From positions 54,698,093-54,762,092 of the forward strand of contig NC_080426.1 of the NCBI RefSeq assembly GCF_029873635.1: a DNA stretch of 64,000 nucleotides, read 5' to 3'. Below are positions 1-12,121 of this stretch, piece by piece. Source of the stretch: Malania oleifera. Lineage: Eukaryota > Streptophyta > Magnoliopsida > Santalales > Ximeniaceae. The translations under genes and the position numbers were made by a program. Within the stretch, counting starts at the first letter, position 1; every line of letters begins with the position of its first letter. The notes under the pieces are model-generated. The model searched no databases, was not told where the DNA came from, and worked only from the letters and a program-made list of their open reading frames with translations.

Positions 1-1171
1 ACTCCTTGATAAAATTAAATTTATTTCCATATTTATTTTTAGGGTTCCCCTCTTGTGACATATTGATTTCTCTAGAGTTTGTATATATTTCCTATTAGAT
101 TCATAACTTGAATTGTTTCCATAATTAATTTCTTTCCCTTACATGTTTATAAAAGTACATAATTTCTAGGGTTTAATTTGTTTCCACATTGTCATTGTAT
201 ATTAATGGTAAGACTTCGATTGTTCCCATAACTATTATAGTATACATCCTATATTTATTCTAGGGATTAATTGTCTCCATAATGACTATCGTATATATCG
301 TTATTTATCTTGGGAATTAATTGTTTCCCTATGTGCATATATTGAGGTTTTGATTACTTATAGGTGAGTATCATTATATTTATAGAATGTTAATATCTTA
401 CTATATGCTTGTGTATTATTATTATTATTATTACGTGTAGTATGTCATTATTAGTATTACTGTTATTAGTATTATTATTATTGTTATTATTGTTATCGTT
501 ATTGTTATAAGTTTAGTATTATATTATCATTTTTATTTTTGTGTGTATATTATTACTATCTATTAGGTGGGTTTATTATTAGGATATGTCATTAGGTATT
601 ATAGCAATTTATTATTATATCCCTATTATTATTACACATATTAGGGTAATTTGATTTCTTAGTTTATTATCTTATTAATATATATTAAAACCTCCCATAC
701 TAGTATTTTCCTATAAAAATTTTATATATAATTTCAAAATGTTGGGAGTGTATTTTCTTAATTTTTTCCCTATGATTTAATTGCAAGGGGTATTAGCCTT
801 TGGGCATCACGTACCCTAAGCTCTGAGGGAATATATGTATATATTTATTTATTTTCCTATGTATTTATAAATTCATAAAAAGGAGTAATGTAAAGATTTA
901 TTAGATTAACTTAGGGATAATTTTAAATTAATTAGGTGCCGTTCTTAAGAACGGGCGCGTAGGGGGTGCTCGTACCTTCCCCTCGCGTAACCGAACTCCC
1001 GACCCCAACTCTGGTAATGTAGACCGATTCTACCCCTAACGGGGTAGTGATCATGTGTTCTAACCGCACTAAAGGTTAGTGGCGACTCCTACACCATATT
1101 TTTCCTGAAAACATTAAATTGATTTTTGATTTCGCCGCTCGGGGCACACGCGCTCCCGGGACGTCGCGACA
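1..1171 (-). repeat. Terminus of TGTCGC-type dispersed repeat, copy 1
   Basis: Read on the minus strand, this repeat begins TGTCGCGACGTCCCGGG at 1171 and continues to the left window edge. It carries a GC-rich block with the core GGAGTCGCCACTAACC (about 1077-1092) and a CCCCGTTAGGGGTAG block, followed by AT-rich DNA with ATT/TTA runs. The last 571 bases match 27999-28569 with only about three substitutions. A third terminus reads in the other direction from 25047. The TG start and the sharp break inside a gypsy gag frame suggest an LTR or element end. No coding sequence is visible. The family is not identified; a Tat/Ogre-like giant LTR is possible but unproven. Confidence 0.6.
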
Positions 1172-1890
1172 CCAGTCATTTTAAAACAGCATACAAAACC
1201 TTCTGCTCATTTGCATAGCGAAAACTTGCCAATATATCCTCCATCTCTTGGATCCATTCCTTCGCAATGATTGCATCGGCTCCTCCCATAAAAGTTGGAG
1301 GATTCATACAAGTAAATTGATCGATAGAGCAGCCTCGATCAACTAGTAGGCAGTTCTGTCTCCTAAAGTTTTGCATAATACTTGCTCATAAAATCCCTAA
1401 CTCAGGCCCACCCCAAATATCCTTGCCTTCTTTCCTTATTTGGCACAAGTACAAGGCAAACCGGAATAGCTCGATAAATCAAGTTGCATGCTATTGTGTC
1501 GTTATATTCCCCCGTGTCAAATGCAAAACTCTGCCGCCTTCGCATTTCTAACGGTAGTGGGGAAATATCGCTCAAAGAACAACTCTCTAAAGCAGCTCTA
1601 GATCATCGCTACAGGTTCAAGTCTCTGCTCCTCTACTAGTCTCGCTGATCCCCACTAGCATTTGCTTTCCCAATCAACTTGAATGCAGCAAAGGATACTT
1701 TCTGCTCCTCAATACAAGGGAGCACTGCCAACATGTCCTCAATATCCTGAACCCAATTCTCAGCCACTAATGGGTCGGCCCCTCCGAAAAATGACGGGGC
1801 TTCATACGCATGAACTGTTCAATCGTGCAGCTCCGTTTCCCTAGACTCCTAGCCATTTCTACCATCACCTTTTGGGTGATGCTACGTAAT
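1172..1890 (-). pseudogene. Degenerate Ty3/gypsy gag with a duplicated N-terminal module
   Basis: Translation from about 1890 leftwards gives a typical plant gypsy gag (Retrotrans_gag-like): 'CTIEQFMRMKP', 'FFGGADPLVAENWVQDIED', then after frame breaks 'FIELSRFALYL' and 'GLSQGFYEQVLC'. From 1376 to 1176 a second gag N-terminus follows, with 'SIDQFTCMNPPTFMGGAD' and 'WIQEMEDILASFRYANEQK'. The N-terminal half therefore appears twice in the same direction, the second copy being more intact. Stops and frameshifts rule out function. The frame is cut at 1171 by the TGTCGC repeat. It lies downstream of the LTR at 2252-4759 and its primer-binding site, so it is that element's gag. Confidence 0.75.
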
Positions 1891-2236
1891 ACCACTAATA
1901 CACTTAACACACTAGGTTCCAAAAATAGTTTTCCATGACCATTCACTTTATCATCCTCAATCTCAATTTAGGATCCAGTCCTACCACTTAGAAATAAGAC
2001 CCAACTATAGTTTACTATGGTGTTCTTGAAGTCGTCACCCCGGAAAAATCACAAAAACAATCACAGAACTTCCTGCCTCCAAGCTGCAAAATAGAACCCT
2101 AAATTCCAATCTCATCCTCTAATAACAGCTGACTCATATCTCAATCTATCCATTTCCTATTCTCCTCACAATCCATTCCTATACTCTAGTATTGTATTCC
2201 GCCATTTACTAAAGTCTACAGAACCTAGTAACCTAA

Positions 2237-2248
2237 GCTTTGATACCA
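2237..2248 (-). other. Primer-binding site (initiator Met tRNA) of gypsy element
   Basis: Minus-strand TGGTATCAAAGC lies three bases beyond the LTR end. It differs at one base from the TGGTATCAGAGC complement of the plant initiator Met tRNA 3' end. It fixes the element as minus-oriented with this LTR as its 5' LTR. Confidence 0.75.
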
Positions 2249-2251
2249 AAA

Positions 2252-4759
2252 TGTAACGACCTGCCTATTTTACCATTTTTTTTTTCACATAAAAACATAA
2301 CATCATTCTTAATTACCCTATTTCCCTATTATACTGATATAAACATGGACCAACTAGACCCGTGGGTACCGGGGACATACCCTCCAAACAACTTTGACAC
2401 CTACGCAATAGAAACGTAATTTACATACAATCATCCAATAAATCACAATACCAGAGTTCTATTAAACTCGCTAATTATATATATAATCATCCTCCAAAAA
2501 AATTGAAAGTATCTTAGGGCCAATTCCAAAAATAAATCTGACCCTAGCACAACAACTCACCCTTCTGATAGGGTAGCACAGTCCAACTCTACTGTTGCGG
2601 AGCTCTATCTACTCCTCTACCCAAATTGCCTGAAATATTTTAATGCTGGGGTGAGACACCTCAGTAAGGGAACTAAACTAGTATTAGTGTGTGGCAACAT
2701 GAGTATTTTCGTGTTGTACATATAAATAATACATAAAACATAACTGGAAAAGTCTGCCGGTACTAAACTGAGTAAAACATGATTTGTCAATTCATAATAT
2801 AACATACTGCGTATTGTACATGGAAAACATATTATATAATTGTACTATACTGAAATAACACCCAGGATGGATAGCTAGTAGATGTCATGTCTTACTTCCA
2901 CATAACTAGGTTTTGCAGCCCGAAGGAGGGACCTAGCAATGGCTAGTCGACCATGCTGATTAATCATAACTCTTTAAGTATGATGGGCCTGTCCCACTTG
3001 GTCCCGGAATACCACGAGAACAACTCCACTCTACACTGAAGCTACATCGACTGCCATCTCTGACACTATTGGTCGTGTGGTAGCACTATCATAATTCTGA
3101 ACATATAGCTACGGTACCGCACTCCTGAAAACTAAACTAAACCATACCATTCGGGTTCTGATAACATATAATATGTTTCTTATACTAAACATAACTATTT
3201 CGTATTTCATAATAATATCTGACATGATAATATTTCATAAATTCTGTCTTACAATACATGATTATGGCATCTACGCCAACATGAATCACAACATCTGCGC
3301 CGGTATAACATAAGATGTAAACTCGGCATCTGCGCCAGGAAATTGTAATATACTGAACAAGAATTTCTTGCACTGTTTACATAATATTCATGAAATCATA
3401 GTTTCTACGCTGTTTTATAATTTTCCTGAAAACTGGAAATACATGTTTATTCTGAAATAGCATAATATTCCATAAGCATAATTTTTATGATAAATAATAT
3501 TCATGCCACACAAGATGGATAACATTCTGGTGTAAAATTTATTCTAAAACCATATTTCTTGATAAAACATATTTAAATCATATCTCGGTTCACAGAAGTA
3601 TTTCCCAAACATAATTCTACGATATACATATTAATTTATTCTAAAATCATATTTCCTAATAAAAAATATTTAAATCATAACCCTGTTCACAAAAGTATTT
3701 ACACGAAATTAAATTCTGTAAAATAATATATACATTTTCATAAAAAGACTGACTTAGTTTATCCCCTTACCCGGCTTACTGAGATGCCCACATAGTTCAA
3801 TCCTAAGTCCATGGCATTTCCAGCACAAAACCTACAATTTCCATTTCCCTATAACATTCAACATAACTCCAACATAATTTCATAAAACATTTCCTAGACT
3901 CCCAATAACCTAAATAAATTGTTAAACTCCAAAATAATCAAATTACCTTGGTTTTCTTAAACTATGCCCACAGGGTCCTGAAATTACACCCGCGGCACTT
4001 ACTCGAGCCCTGAATTCAATGATCCTAATTCAACCTCAGAATGCCCAATATTTAAAATTTCCAAACCTACAATAATTAAATAATAATTAGCCCCTTAATA
4101 ACCCCTTTAGCCTAATTTTGGGGTTCTACCTACGACGACCCCACGAGAAATTTGCTCTGCTAGACTTGTAGAGAATCATTCCTTGATTCTCGTGGTGGTG
4201 TCCGATCATCAATTGGACTTAAGATTTACGAGAAATTGAGGTATAAGTGAGAATTGAGCTTACCCCAGGAGATATGCTTAATTCACTCCTATGACAAATC
4301 TACTCCACTAGAAATGACGGTGGCGGAGAATGGAACCCAGCGGTATTTTCTAATTTTTGATCGACGTCTGTTTGATCGAAAAAATCAAGGAGAGTGAGAG
4401 AGAGAGAGAGAACAAGGAGAGAGATGGAGAGTGGGAGAGACGCCTGCAGAAAGAAGAAACATATGCAAATCTCAAGAAGATGTCTCAGGATTCTTCCTGA
4501 GACATACCTTATGTCTTTTATTTTAAGATAATATTATAATATTAATTATATTATATACTCTTATATACATTTATGTTACCTTAATCCATAATAAATATAT
4601 ATATATATATCATTTTAATTATTTAATAAATTCAATTTAATAATGTTTAATTAATTAACCCAGTTTAACAATAATTAATTAATTAATAATTAATAATTAA
4701 TAATTAATATATTATTATTTTTTCACACTTCCATGCATATAATTTTATGTGGCGTTACA
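2252..4759 (-). mobile_element. Ty3/gypsy 5' LTR (about 2.5 kb)
   Basis: On the minus strand the LTR starts TGTAACGCC at 4759 and ends CGTTACA at 2252, with the TG...CA ends expected of an LTR and a primer-binding site immediately after. It shares landmarks with the other gypsy LTRs here: a GA/CT microsatellite near 4394-4440, a block on clearing a gene-proximal AT-rich stretch, and the 'GGGGTGAGACACCT' block near 2646-2660. Unlike the others it lacks an obvious GTCGAC cluster. It is inserted in the Sirevirus-like gag at 4760; the base flank is TAACA, and the matching distal end is missing, so no target-site duplication can be confirmed. Confidence 0.8.
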
Positions 4760-5743
4760 TAACAAATTATTAAAGTTGTCCTTGCCTCTAGTGAACATAT
4801 AGATGATCTTCACTTGGTTTTCTACTTTCTTTTCTAGATCTTACATTTTTTAATCTTTCAAGTCTTTGCAAACACTTTGTAATTTTATGAACTCATTAGA
4901 TATTTTGTTTGCTTTACACTCAAGTCCTGTAATAAGAAAGTCCTTTTTATTATCACTTGCAATTTGAGATCTTACAACATTCAAATGTTTTTTTAATTTT
5001 TCATTCTTGTTTACTAAGTCTTTGATTTTTAAATCATTTTCCCTTTCAACAAGAACTTTTGATTCACATTATTTGAAAGATGCCTCATACTTGTTTTTCA
5101 AAATAGTATATCTTTTGTTTGCTTTAACAAGTGACTTATGAATTCTAATATATTCAATTTGCAGTTCTTCATAAGCAGACATGCTTTCACTATCAATACT
5201 ATCACATGACTTAGAATCAGATACATCATTTAAATCATCACATGAATCATTTTCAGATTTATCTAATAAACTGGAAGGAGTTTAGATTGCCTCATCATTA
5301 GTCAAAGCAACAAAGCACGAGTTACCTCCTTCAAGATCCATAGAGCTTGAGTCACAAAGGGTGATCACTTTATTTTCCATGGATTCTCCATATCTCCTCT
5401 CAAATTCATCCCAGATCTCCTTAGCACTGTTACATGCTATAACCTCACAAGGAACATTAGAAACTAAAGCATAGAGTAAGGTATTCATAGCATCAAAATT
5501 TACTTGCACTAATTTCCTATCAATATCATTCAATTGACATTCAAATTCAGGAACATCAACAAAATCAATGGATTTAATAGGCACATTATCACCCTGATCA
5601 ATGACTTTCCAAAATCTCCAATTTAAAGCGTTCACATATACAGTCATTCTAAATTTCCATACAACATAGTTTTCACCTCAAAATACTGGTGGGTGTGTGA
5701 CCAGCCTTCCCTCATATGAAGAGGATGCACTAACACGAGTCAT
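4760..5743 (-). pseudogene. Sirevirus-like Ty1/copia gag, element 2
   Basis: The frame starts at ATG 5743 ('MTRVSASSYEGRLVTHPP') and, past one stop, continues 'GENYVVWKFRMTVYVNALNW'. A UBN2-type gag follows: 'NTLLYALVSNVPCEVIACNS', 'AKEIWDEFERRYGESMENKV'. Downstream the translation is Ser/Asp-rich and then coiled-coil-like ('SMSAYEELQIEYIRIHKSL', 'NKNEKLKKHLNVV'). This domain order is that of Sirevirus gag, without the zinc knuckle, which would lie beyond the point where the gypsy LTR cuts in at 4759. It carries in-frame stops and is not functional. Confidence 0.8.
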
Positions 5744-5784
5744 CACGATCTTTTACTAAATGACTTTTAAGTCTAAGTTACGAA

Positions 5785-5796
5785 GCTCTGATACCA
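5785..5796 (-). other. Primer-binding site of Sirevirus-like element 2
   Basis: Minus-strand TGGTATCAGAGC, an exact match to the plant initiator Met tRNA primer site, two bases after the LTR end. Confidence 0.85.
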
Positions 5797-5798
5797 AT

Positions 5799-7916
5799 TG
5801 TTAGCTTCAGTGCAATCCAAAGAGGGGAGGTGAATTGGAGATTAAAAAAAAAATTACCTCCTAGGTTTATATAATCCAACAATTAGTATTATGCAACCTA
5901 GGGGTAGTCTAAGAGATTTCAATCCCAAATAGATATTTAATCAAAGCATAAACATACAAGTGCAGAAAGTAAACTGAAACCAGATATGTCATCGGGGTTT
6001 AGCCAAATTGCCTACGTCCTCGCCTTGGCACACCCGCACAAGGATTACACTATAAGCTCACTTAATAGGTGGAGCGGCACCATTTACAATCAGGTCAATT
6101 AGCGGGGGCTAACCTCAACCTACACCTTACTAGGATGGTGCACCTAGCTTTCTTAATCGAGTCTAAGCCAATCTGGGATTATTCAATAAGGCTAGTCTCC
6201 CTTTTCAGGCCCGTGCCTGGAATACAACAAATTTGTATAAAACTTTGCGTACACAGAAATGCTTCTTACACAAGTTGATATGTACCAATATAATCAACAC
6301 ACTACCAAATGATAAGATATGATAAGCTCAATGTAGCCTTAGTGTCTACTCTCAAAGATTAATGCAACTATTGCAATTAGTACGTGAGAGTGTAAGTGAT
6401 AGGATCTTTGTGTCAAAAATAATATTTTCAATCATAATGTACCAACAAAGATCACAAGTATACTTCAAATATCTCAACAAAATTTTTTCTCAAAATAAAT
6501 CACAAGAGATATTAAAAAACGGTTTGTAAAAATTATTTGATCTTTGTGTCATGATGATAATATCAATCAAAAGATATAGCAACAAAGATCTTCAGCACGG
6601 AAGCAAATATCTCAAAATATTTCTCAAAGATAAGCACAAGAGATATTTGAAAACAATTTGTAAAATATTTTTCGCAACCAAAAGCACAATATGAACTTTT
6701 GAGTATTGCAATGAAAATGCAAAACTCAGAAGTTCTAAGAAGTTTTCCTACGGAAGGCTTATTTACAAAGCTCCCTAGAAAAACTAAAAGTTTACTCTCA
6801 AAGAAAAATTAATCTCAATCAAAACAAGCAAGTGAGAGTTTAAGCTTGGTGAGATGAACACATGAGCACTCTTACTAAGTGGTATTTGCAATATGGATGA
6901 GTAAGAATGGGAGTATAATGCTTGAATATGAAAAATAGGATTTTTGAAATTAAGAGGATATTTGCTAATTATATTTTCTAATCTCACCCTAATTTTTGCA
7001 AATGAGGGAGTATATATAGACACCCCTGAATTTTTGACCGTTTGGGACCTGTTTGTCATTTTTGGAAATATTTAAATGAGGTTAATTAAAAAATAACAGC
7101 ATTTTAACCTCGGTAATTTTTTCCAACCCGAGAGCACTAGTCGACCAAACTTAAGGTTCGATTGACCAAGTGGTTGGGTTCAGTCGATCGGGAGAAATTT
7201 GAACTAGAAGGATGATTGACCAGACTTGCCGGGTTCAAGGGCAATTTTTGAAATCCACGCAGTTCGGTCGATTGGGTCAATTTGAACTACGAAGTTCGGT
7301 CAACTGAGCGGTTGGAATTTCCCACGTGGGCGTTGCCCATATAATTCTAGTCGGTCGACCAAGCGGTCAACTTGTTGACCCAAGGAGGTTCGGTCAACCA
7401 GGTTTAACCTATATACTTCTGGTCGGTTAACTGAGAGGTCAACCTATTGAGCCGATGGAGGTTCGGTCGACCGAACATGCTCATTTAGTGCATTTCGGTC
7501 TTTTTCTTCTTATAAAGTTACCCCTATTCACATGATAATCAACACTAAGATTATGGGGGCTATTTTCTTGCACTTTTGTGGGTCCTATGGTCGATCTAAG
7601 CCCTTTGAGTATATACCACAAAAAATCTGGCGTCGGTCGACCGAATCCCTAAGGTCCATCTATGGTTTTAACCTTATCTATCCTACCATGCAGGTAAGCC
7701 ATTAATTATTACTGACCATTGAGCTTTAATTATTACAGACCTGAATAACAATTTAATTAAATTACAATGAATAAACATTTTGGGTCTTTGTCTTCTTTAA
7801 GCCCATGTGCGTGCACTATATGAGACTTCTAGTTGGTCCTACACACAAACTTATCAACCATTAAATGCCAGAATATTTGTCATAATCAAAATGGGATATG
7901 ACCTATAAGGTCAACA
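5799..7916 (-). mobile_element. Sirevirus-like copia 5' LTR, element 2 (2.1 kb)
   Basis: On the minus strand it starts TGTTGACCTTATAGGTCAT at 7916 and ends GCTAACA at 5799, the same termini as the solo LTR at 59542-61621. A TATA-like CTATATATAC is at about 7010-7020. Upstream of it in the sense direction (7130-7645) are many GTCGAC-type motifs, with exact copies at 7354, 7466 and 7636. The R/U5 side has repeated 'GATCTTTGTGTCA' phrases. Open frames inside it are chance. It sits inside the 3' LTR of element 1; the flank at 7917 is TACAC. Confidence 0.85.
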
Positions 7917-7989
7917 TACACTTAGCACACAGATGAGATACTGTGGTTTGTCATAATCAAAAACAGAGATCGAACTCAAAAAGTCAATA
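7917..7989 (-). mobile_element. First 73 bp of element 1's 3' LTR
   Basis: The minus-strand sequence starting TATTGACTTTTTGAG at 7989 matches the start of the LTR at 14256 (TGTTGACTTTTTGGG), including the shared 'GATTATGACAAACCACA' and 'ATCTCATCTRTGTGCTAAG'. It stops at 7917 where element 2 begins. It is preceded by a GGGGGAGA polypurine run, as expected for a 3' LTR, with the canonical TG changed to TA. Confidence 0.75.
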
Positions 7990-10930
7990 ATCTCCCCCTA
8001 TTTTATGATGACGAACATATAAGAAAAATTTGGGTTCGCCTGACAAGGCTCCCCCTAACAATATGCATTAAAAAAATGATATTCAATAAAGTTCACATAC
8101 AAACATGAAGACTTCGGAATTTTTCAAGTTGTGCATTTAAGTACAGTTATCATTTTCCACTTTGAGTAACAAAAGTTCAGGAAGAAAGGACTAATTTTGC
8201 TCTCATAAAACATCTCCCCCTTTTTTCATTAGCAAAAGGGAAAAAACAAATATCTCCCCTTTTTCAAGAGGACCATAAATAGCAGAGCCCCAAAAATTTA
8301 TAAATTTCATAACAAAAAAATATAATTTTTTAATATAAGTCATGAATGCTTTGAAGCTTATATACTAGCAACAAGAGATAAAGGTTATCATTTAAAAGTT
8401 CATTTCCTGCCATAAAAAAATTCCCCTTTGGATGTTAGCATCAAGTACTCTGGACAATGCTTGCTAAAATAATTTCAACATAAATAGTCAAGCAAGCATC
8501 AATAATCTGGTTTAGCATGTAAGAGCAATACAACATATAACCAGAAAAGGACAACCATATAGATCCTAAAAATTTAATCAATCAAATGCAAGATCATATG
8601 GCAACACATGTGATTGGGGCAAAAACAACATATATCAACTTAAGATTTTCTAGAAGATCATTACATTTAAGCACATGCCACAGTGAATTCAAAATAAATC
8701 TAAGCTAAAAATATTTGTGAGCAAAACAAAATAGGAATTTATGTTTAGATGCTCCCCCTTTCATTTTGAATGATAGCTTAGATGTTTCTAAGTGCTTATA
8801 CATATCAAAAATTAATTCATGTTTAAGTGCAAAACATTATAAGCAATTAATCATAAGAATAATTATGCTGAGTATCAATTTTATCACTTGACCAGTATAG
8901 TCTCCCTATAGACCATAGATGCATCAGAAGAGATATATTAAGGCATGATTTAATGTTCACAATCCTGAAGACAATCCATATCTAATCATATAGCTTTAAA
9001 AGCTAGATATGATGTTCAAGTTTCAAGAAGAGCCTCAATATTGAAAAGGCTAAATTTGTGTGATGCATATGAGTCTTTTATGTTCTTTCTATAAGGATGG
9101 AGCACAGCTCCCCTAAATAGGCGATGATTATGTAAGGATGAAATTTAATATTAAATAATTTTTCACTCACCCTTTCAAAAATATTTTAACATTCGTTTTA
9201 TCATAATCATCTATGTACAAGGTTTTACTTTGGGAAAATTTCTATCAAAATTTTGACAGCATGCCGTCTGTAAATCAGACATTTTCTCACAAAACTTGTG
9301 TCTGATGGCTGGTTGTTTTCAACAGATAGATCATATAAAGTATGCAACAACCTAGAATTCACTGTCGGCGTGCAATACACATCACTGCATTCGCCATGCA
9401 GGAGGCATTCAATACAAGCATGCATTTCAGTAGTAAAACAATAGCAGTTCAGAGTATCCCAAGGAGTTCATGCTAAATCAAGATAAAAGAATATAATTAC
9501 CATCTATCAAAGGAATTTAAGCATTTAATACATTATGGATGGTAGGCTGAAGTGTTGTTTTCAAAAAGGCATATGGACATAGAATATGATTATGAGAGTG
9601 TTTGATTTATATATAACCATGAAATGGAAATTCTCCCCCTAAGTTATGCACTACTATCATGTTATGCTTTAATTTTCTTTCATCTTCTTAGCCAAGAGGT
9701 TTAAGATTTTCAATGATTAAAACTTGGCTCTAGAAGCATAGGCTTTAAAGGACCAAAAAGTCATAATCAATATTTCTTCAATGAATAAAGCCTATATCTG
9801 CCTCTTTTCTTATAATCTTCAAAACATGAGAGACACAAGTTCAAATGGCATTAAACTTTAAGGTTCATGCATAGGTTTCTTGAAACTTAGCATTTTCATA
9901 TATGTTGAAACCTATACCAATTATATTAGCAATTTAACTTAATTCATGACGATGAAGCACTAAATTATTTGACTTAAAGTTTGAGGGCTTGTGAAGATAA
10001 TTTAAATACTATAAAGATTAAATTTTTTATTTGGCTCAGAAGAGTATTTAGGAGACGCTCTGTACATCTTCCAAAATATTTCGTGCTTGTAATTATGTTC
10101 AGGCTTGGGCAAAGAGCATATAGGAGTATATGGACGTTATGAACAATGCTCTTTGGAGAATAGAAAGTATCCTTGAGATAAGATCAATTTGGGACAAGGA
10201 TACAGGCCAAGGCATAGGTAGAGTCTTTGTCGAATGTGATCGTGAAATGGCAAAGATTTCATGTAGTGAATCAAAGTTAAAGATTTTGCATTTGAAGTAC
10301 AAAGGGAGTATTTTTATTTGATTAGCTAGAAAGCTTGAGTCCCTTAGTAGATGACACCTCTAATTTGATGACAAATGGATGTCTTTAGGATAAGCACTAG
10401 TAGAATAAGAAATTTATGATTATTAGTGTTTTAGCCTAGAGTGATGACTAAACTTTGATCCATACTTTTAGGTTTAAAGATAAGCTTAGGGATAAAGGAT
10501 ATATAGTGTGAGACGAATCCCAAAACCTTAACTTTGTGAAATCGAAAAAGTATGCTTAACTTAGGATGTTTATATTTAAGCATGAGTTAAGCATTAGGAA
10601 ATATATACCAGGCACAATTGTCTTGTCCATTTGGAAGTAGATTTTTGACTTTAAGCAGATTTCTGCCAATATTCTCACATTTTCTCCAACTTGAACTTAA
10701 TACACATATATACGTATATATATATATATATATACACATATGTATGTATGTATGTATGTATTAAGTTCAAGTTGGATATTTTGCTTGAATTTCAGTATTA
10801 GCTTAATTTTTCAAGATTCTTAGTTTGTAAAATTTTGAATAGTGGACATATACTAAGTTTCTGCATTTTAAACACAAATCACTTCCTAAGCCTTTAGTCA
10901 ACACTCCCCCTCAACCTAAGAGCTAAGGAT
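7990..10930 (-). mobile_element. Internal 3' non-coding region of Sirevirus-like element 1, multiple polypurine tracts
   Basis: There is no convincing coding frame in this 2.9 kb. On the minus strand several GGGGGAG or AGGGGGA polypurine tracts occur, at about 7992, 8048, 8213, 8252, 8753, 9633 and 10905, the densest set lying within 270 bp of the 3' LTR start. Multiple polypurine tracts next to the 3' LTR are known for Sireviruses. Protease, integrase, RT and RNase H are absent between gag (10940) and here, so most of pol has been deleted or never existed in this copy. A pair of overlapping opposite-strand frames at 10099-10321 has no recognisable domain. Confidence 0.6.
10685..10776. repeat. 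Perfect 19-bp inverted repeat around a TA/TATG microsatellite
   Basis: The arm at 10685-10703 (TCCAACTTGAACTTAATAC) is the exact reverse complement of 10758-10776. The 54-bp centre is TA- and TATG-rich and is itself nearly self-complementary. The whole could extrude as a cruciform or fold as an RNA hairpin. It may be a tiny foldback element inserted in element 1. Confidence 0.75.
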
Positions 10931-10939
10931 GAATTAAGT

Positions 10940-12064
10940 GATTATGTGATTCCAATTGTAATCCATTTTTCCTTAAATCCTAAGGGGTTTGCTTTGTTGA
11001 TTATCCATTTAATTTTCTTGTCTTTGCCTCGGGCACCCCTAAATAGACAGTTGTATGCGATGTGCCCATTTATTTCACCATATGAGCATACTTTATGCGT
11101 ATGTGAAAGATTTTTCTTATATCTTATATTTCTACACGATGAGGCATGACTATGGGTTTGATAAATTAAGTATGAACCCTTTTTGAAAATATTGTTCTTT
11201 TTAACTTTTAAGCGTTTATTATAATTATTCTTTCTATATTCTACTTTGGGTGAAACTCTAGAATAATTATTTACTTCTTTCCTTAAGCAGATAATTTTCA
11301 ATATCTTTTCAATCTTTTTTCTTTTCTAGGGTGGTATGATGAGCTTTCAATTCTTTTAATTGTTTTGCCACCTTTTTATCCTCATTTTTCCAAAAACGTT
11401 TTCTTTTCAGATATCCTAACAAGAAACTTATGTATTTTCAATGAAGCTTTTTCTAGTTCTTCATACATATGCATGTTTTCATTATATGATGTAACACATG
11501 ATTTATCACAAAATTTAACACAATCATTATATGAATCATTGCATGTGTCATTAGTAGGATAATCACAAAATTCAACAGATGATTTATCAAATAATGTTTT
11601 GCAGGAATCGACAGATGAATCATCACATGCAATATTAGTTAAACTAGAAGGTGAGTCATATACCTCCTCTTTGGTCATTGCGATTAGCTTATGATTTGCC
11701 ACTACCTGATTATCTGATCTTGGAGCTTCTAGAGTGGTGATCTCCTTTTTCTGGGTCTCTCTATATCTCTTTTCCAGCTCAACCCAGATCTCCCTCGCTT
11801 TTGCGCATGTCATAATCTCAAGCTAAATACTAGAATCTAAAGCGTAATACAGTAGATGCATGACACTTGAATTTGCGTGCATCAAATTAATATCATTTTC
11901 ATTTACAAGAATACAAATTTAATCACCTACCAGACCCTCCAATCCATAGATTTTATAAAAATGCTCATTCGAATTTTCCAGTGGGTGTAGCTAACACCAC
12001 AAAACAATGGAGGGCAAGTAGGTGATTGTCCCTCGCCGAATGAGGGTACACCAATATGAGCCAT
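10940..12064 (-). pseudogene. Sirevirus-like Ty1/copia gag, element 1
   Basis: The start at ATG 12064 gives 'MAHIGVPSFGEGQSPTCPP' and then 'VSYTHWKIRMSIFIKSMDW'. At 11813-11382 come 'MTCAKAREIWVELEKRYRE' and an acidic Ser/Asp stretch ending in 'MYEELEKASLKIHKFL'. At 11301-10942 the C-terminal part has a degraded zinc knuckle, 'CSYGEINGHIAYNC', missing one cysteine, and 'NPLGFKEKWI', which resembles the Sirevirus post-knuckle motif. It is the same gag type as at 4760-5743 but clearly diverged. It contains stops and frameshifts. No pol follows. Confidence 0.8.
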
Positions 12065-12103
12065 TGCGATCTTTTGAAAAAAATGTTTAAGTCTATGCTA
12101 TAA

Positions 12104-12116
12104 GACTCTGATACCA
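12104..12116 (-). other. Primer-binding site of Sirevirus-like element 1
   Basis: Minus-strand TGGTATCAGAGTC, matching the initiator Met tRNA primer site at 12 of 13 positions, five bases after the LTR end. Confidence 0.8.
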
Positions 12117-12121
12117 ATTAT

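Noticed and set aside
10099..10321. Overlapping 63-67 aa frames on both strands
   Set aside because: No recognisable family; the location inside a Sirevirus-like non-coding region favours chance.
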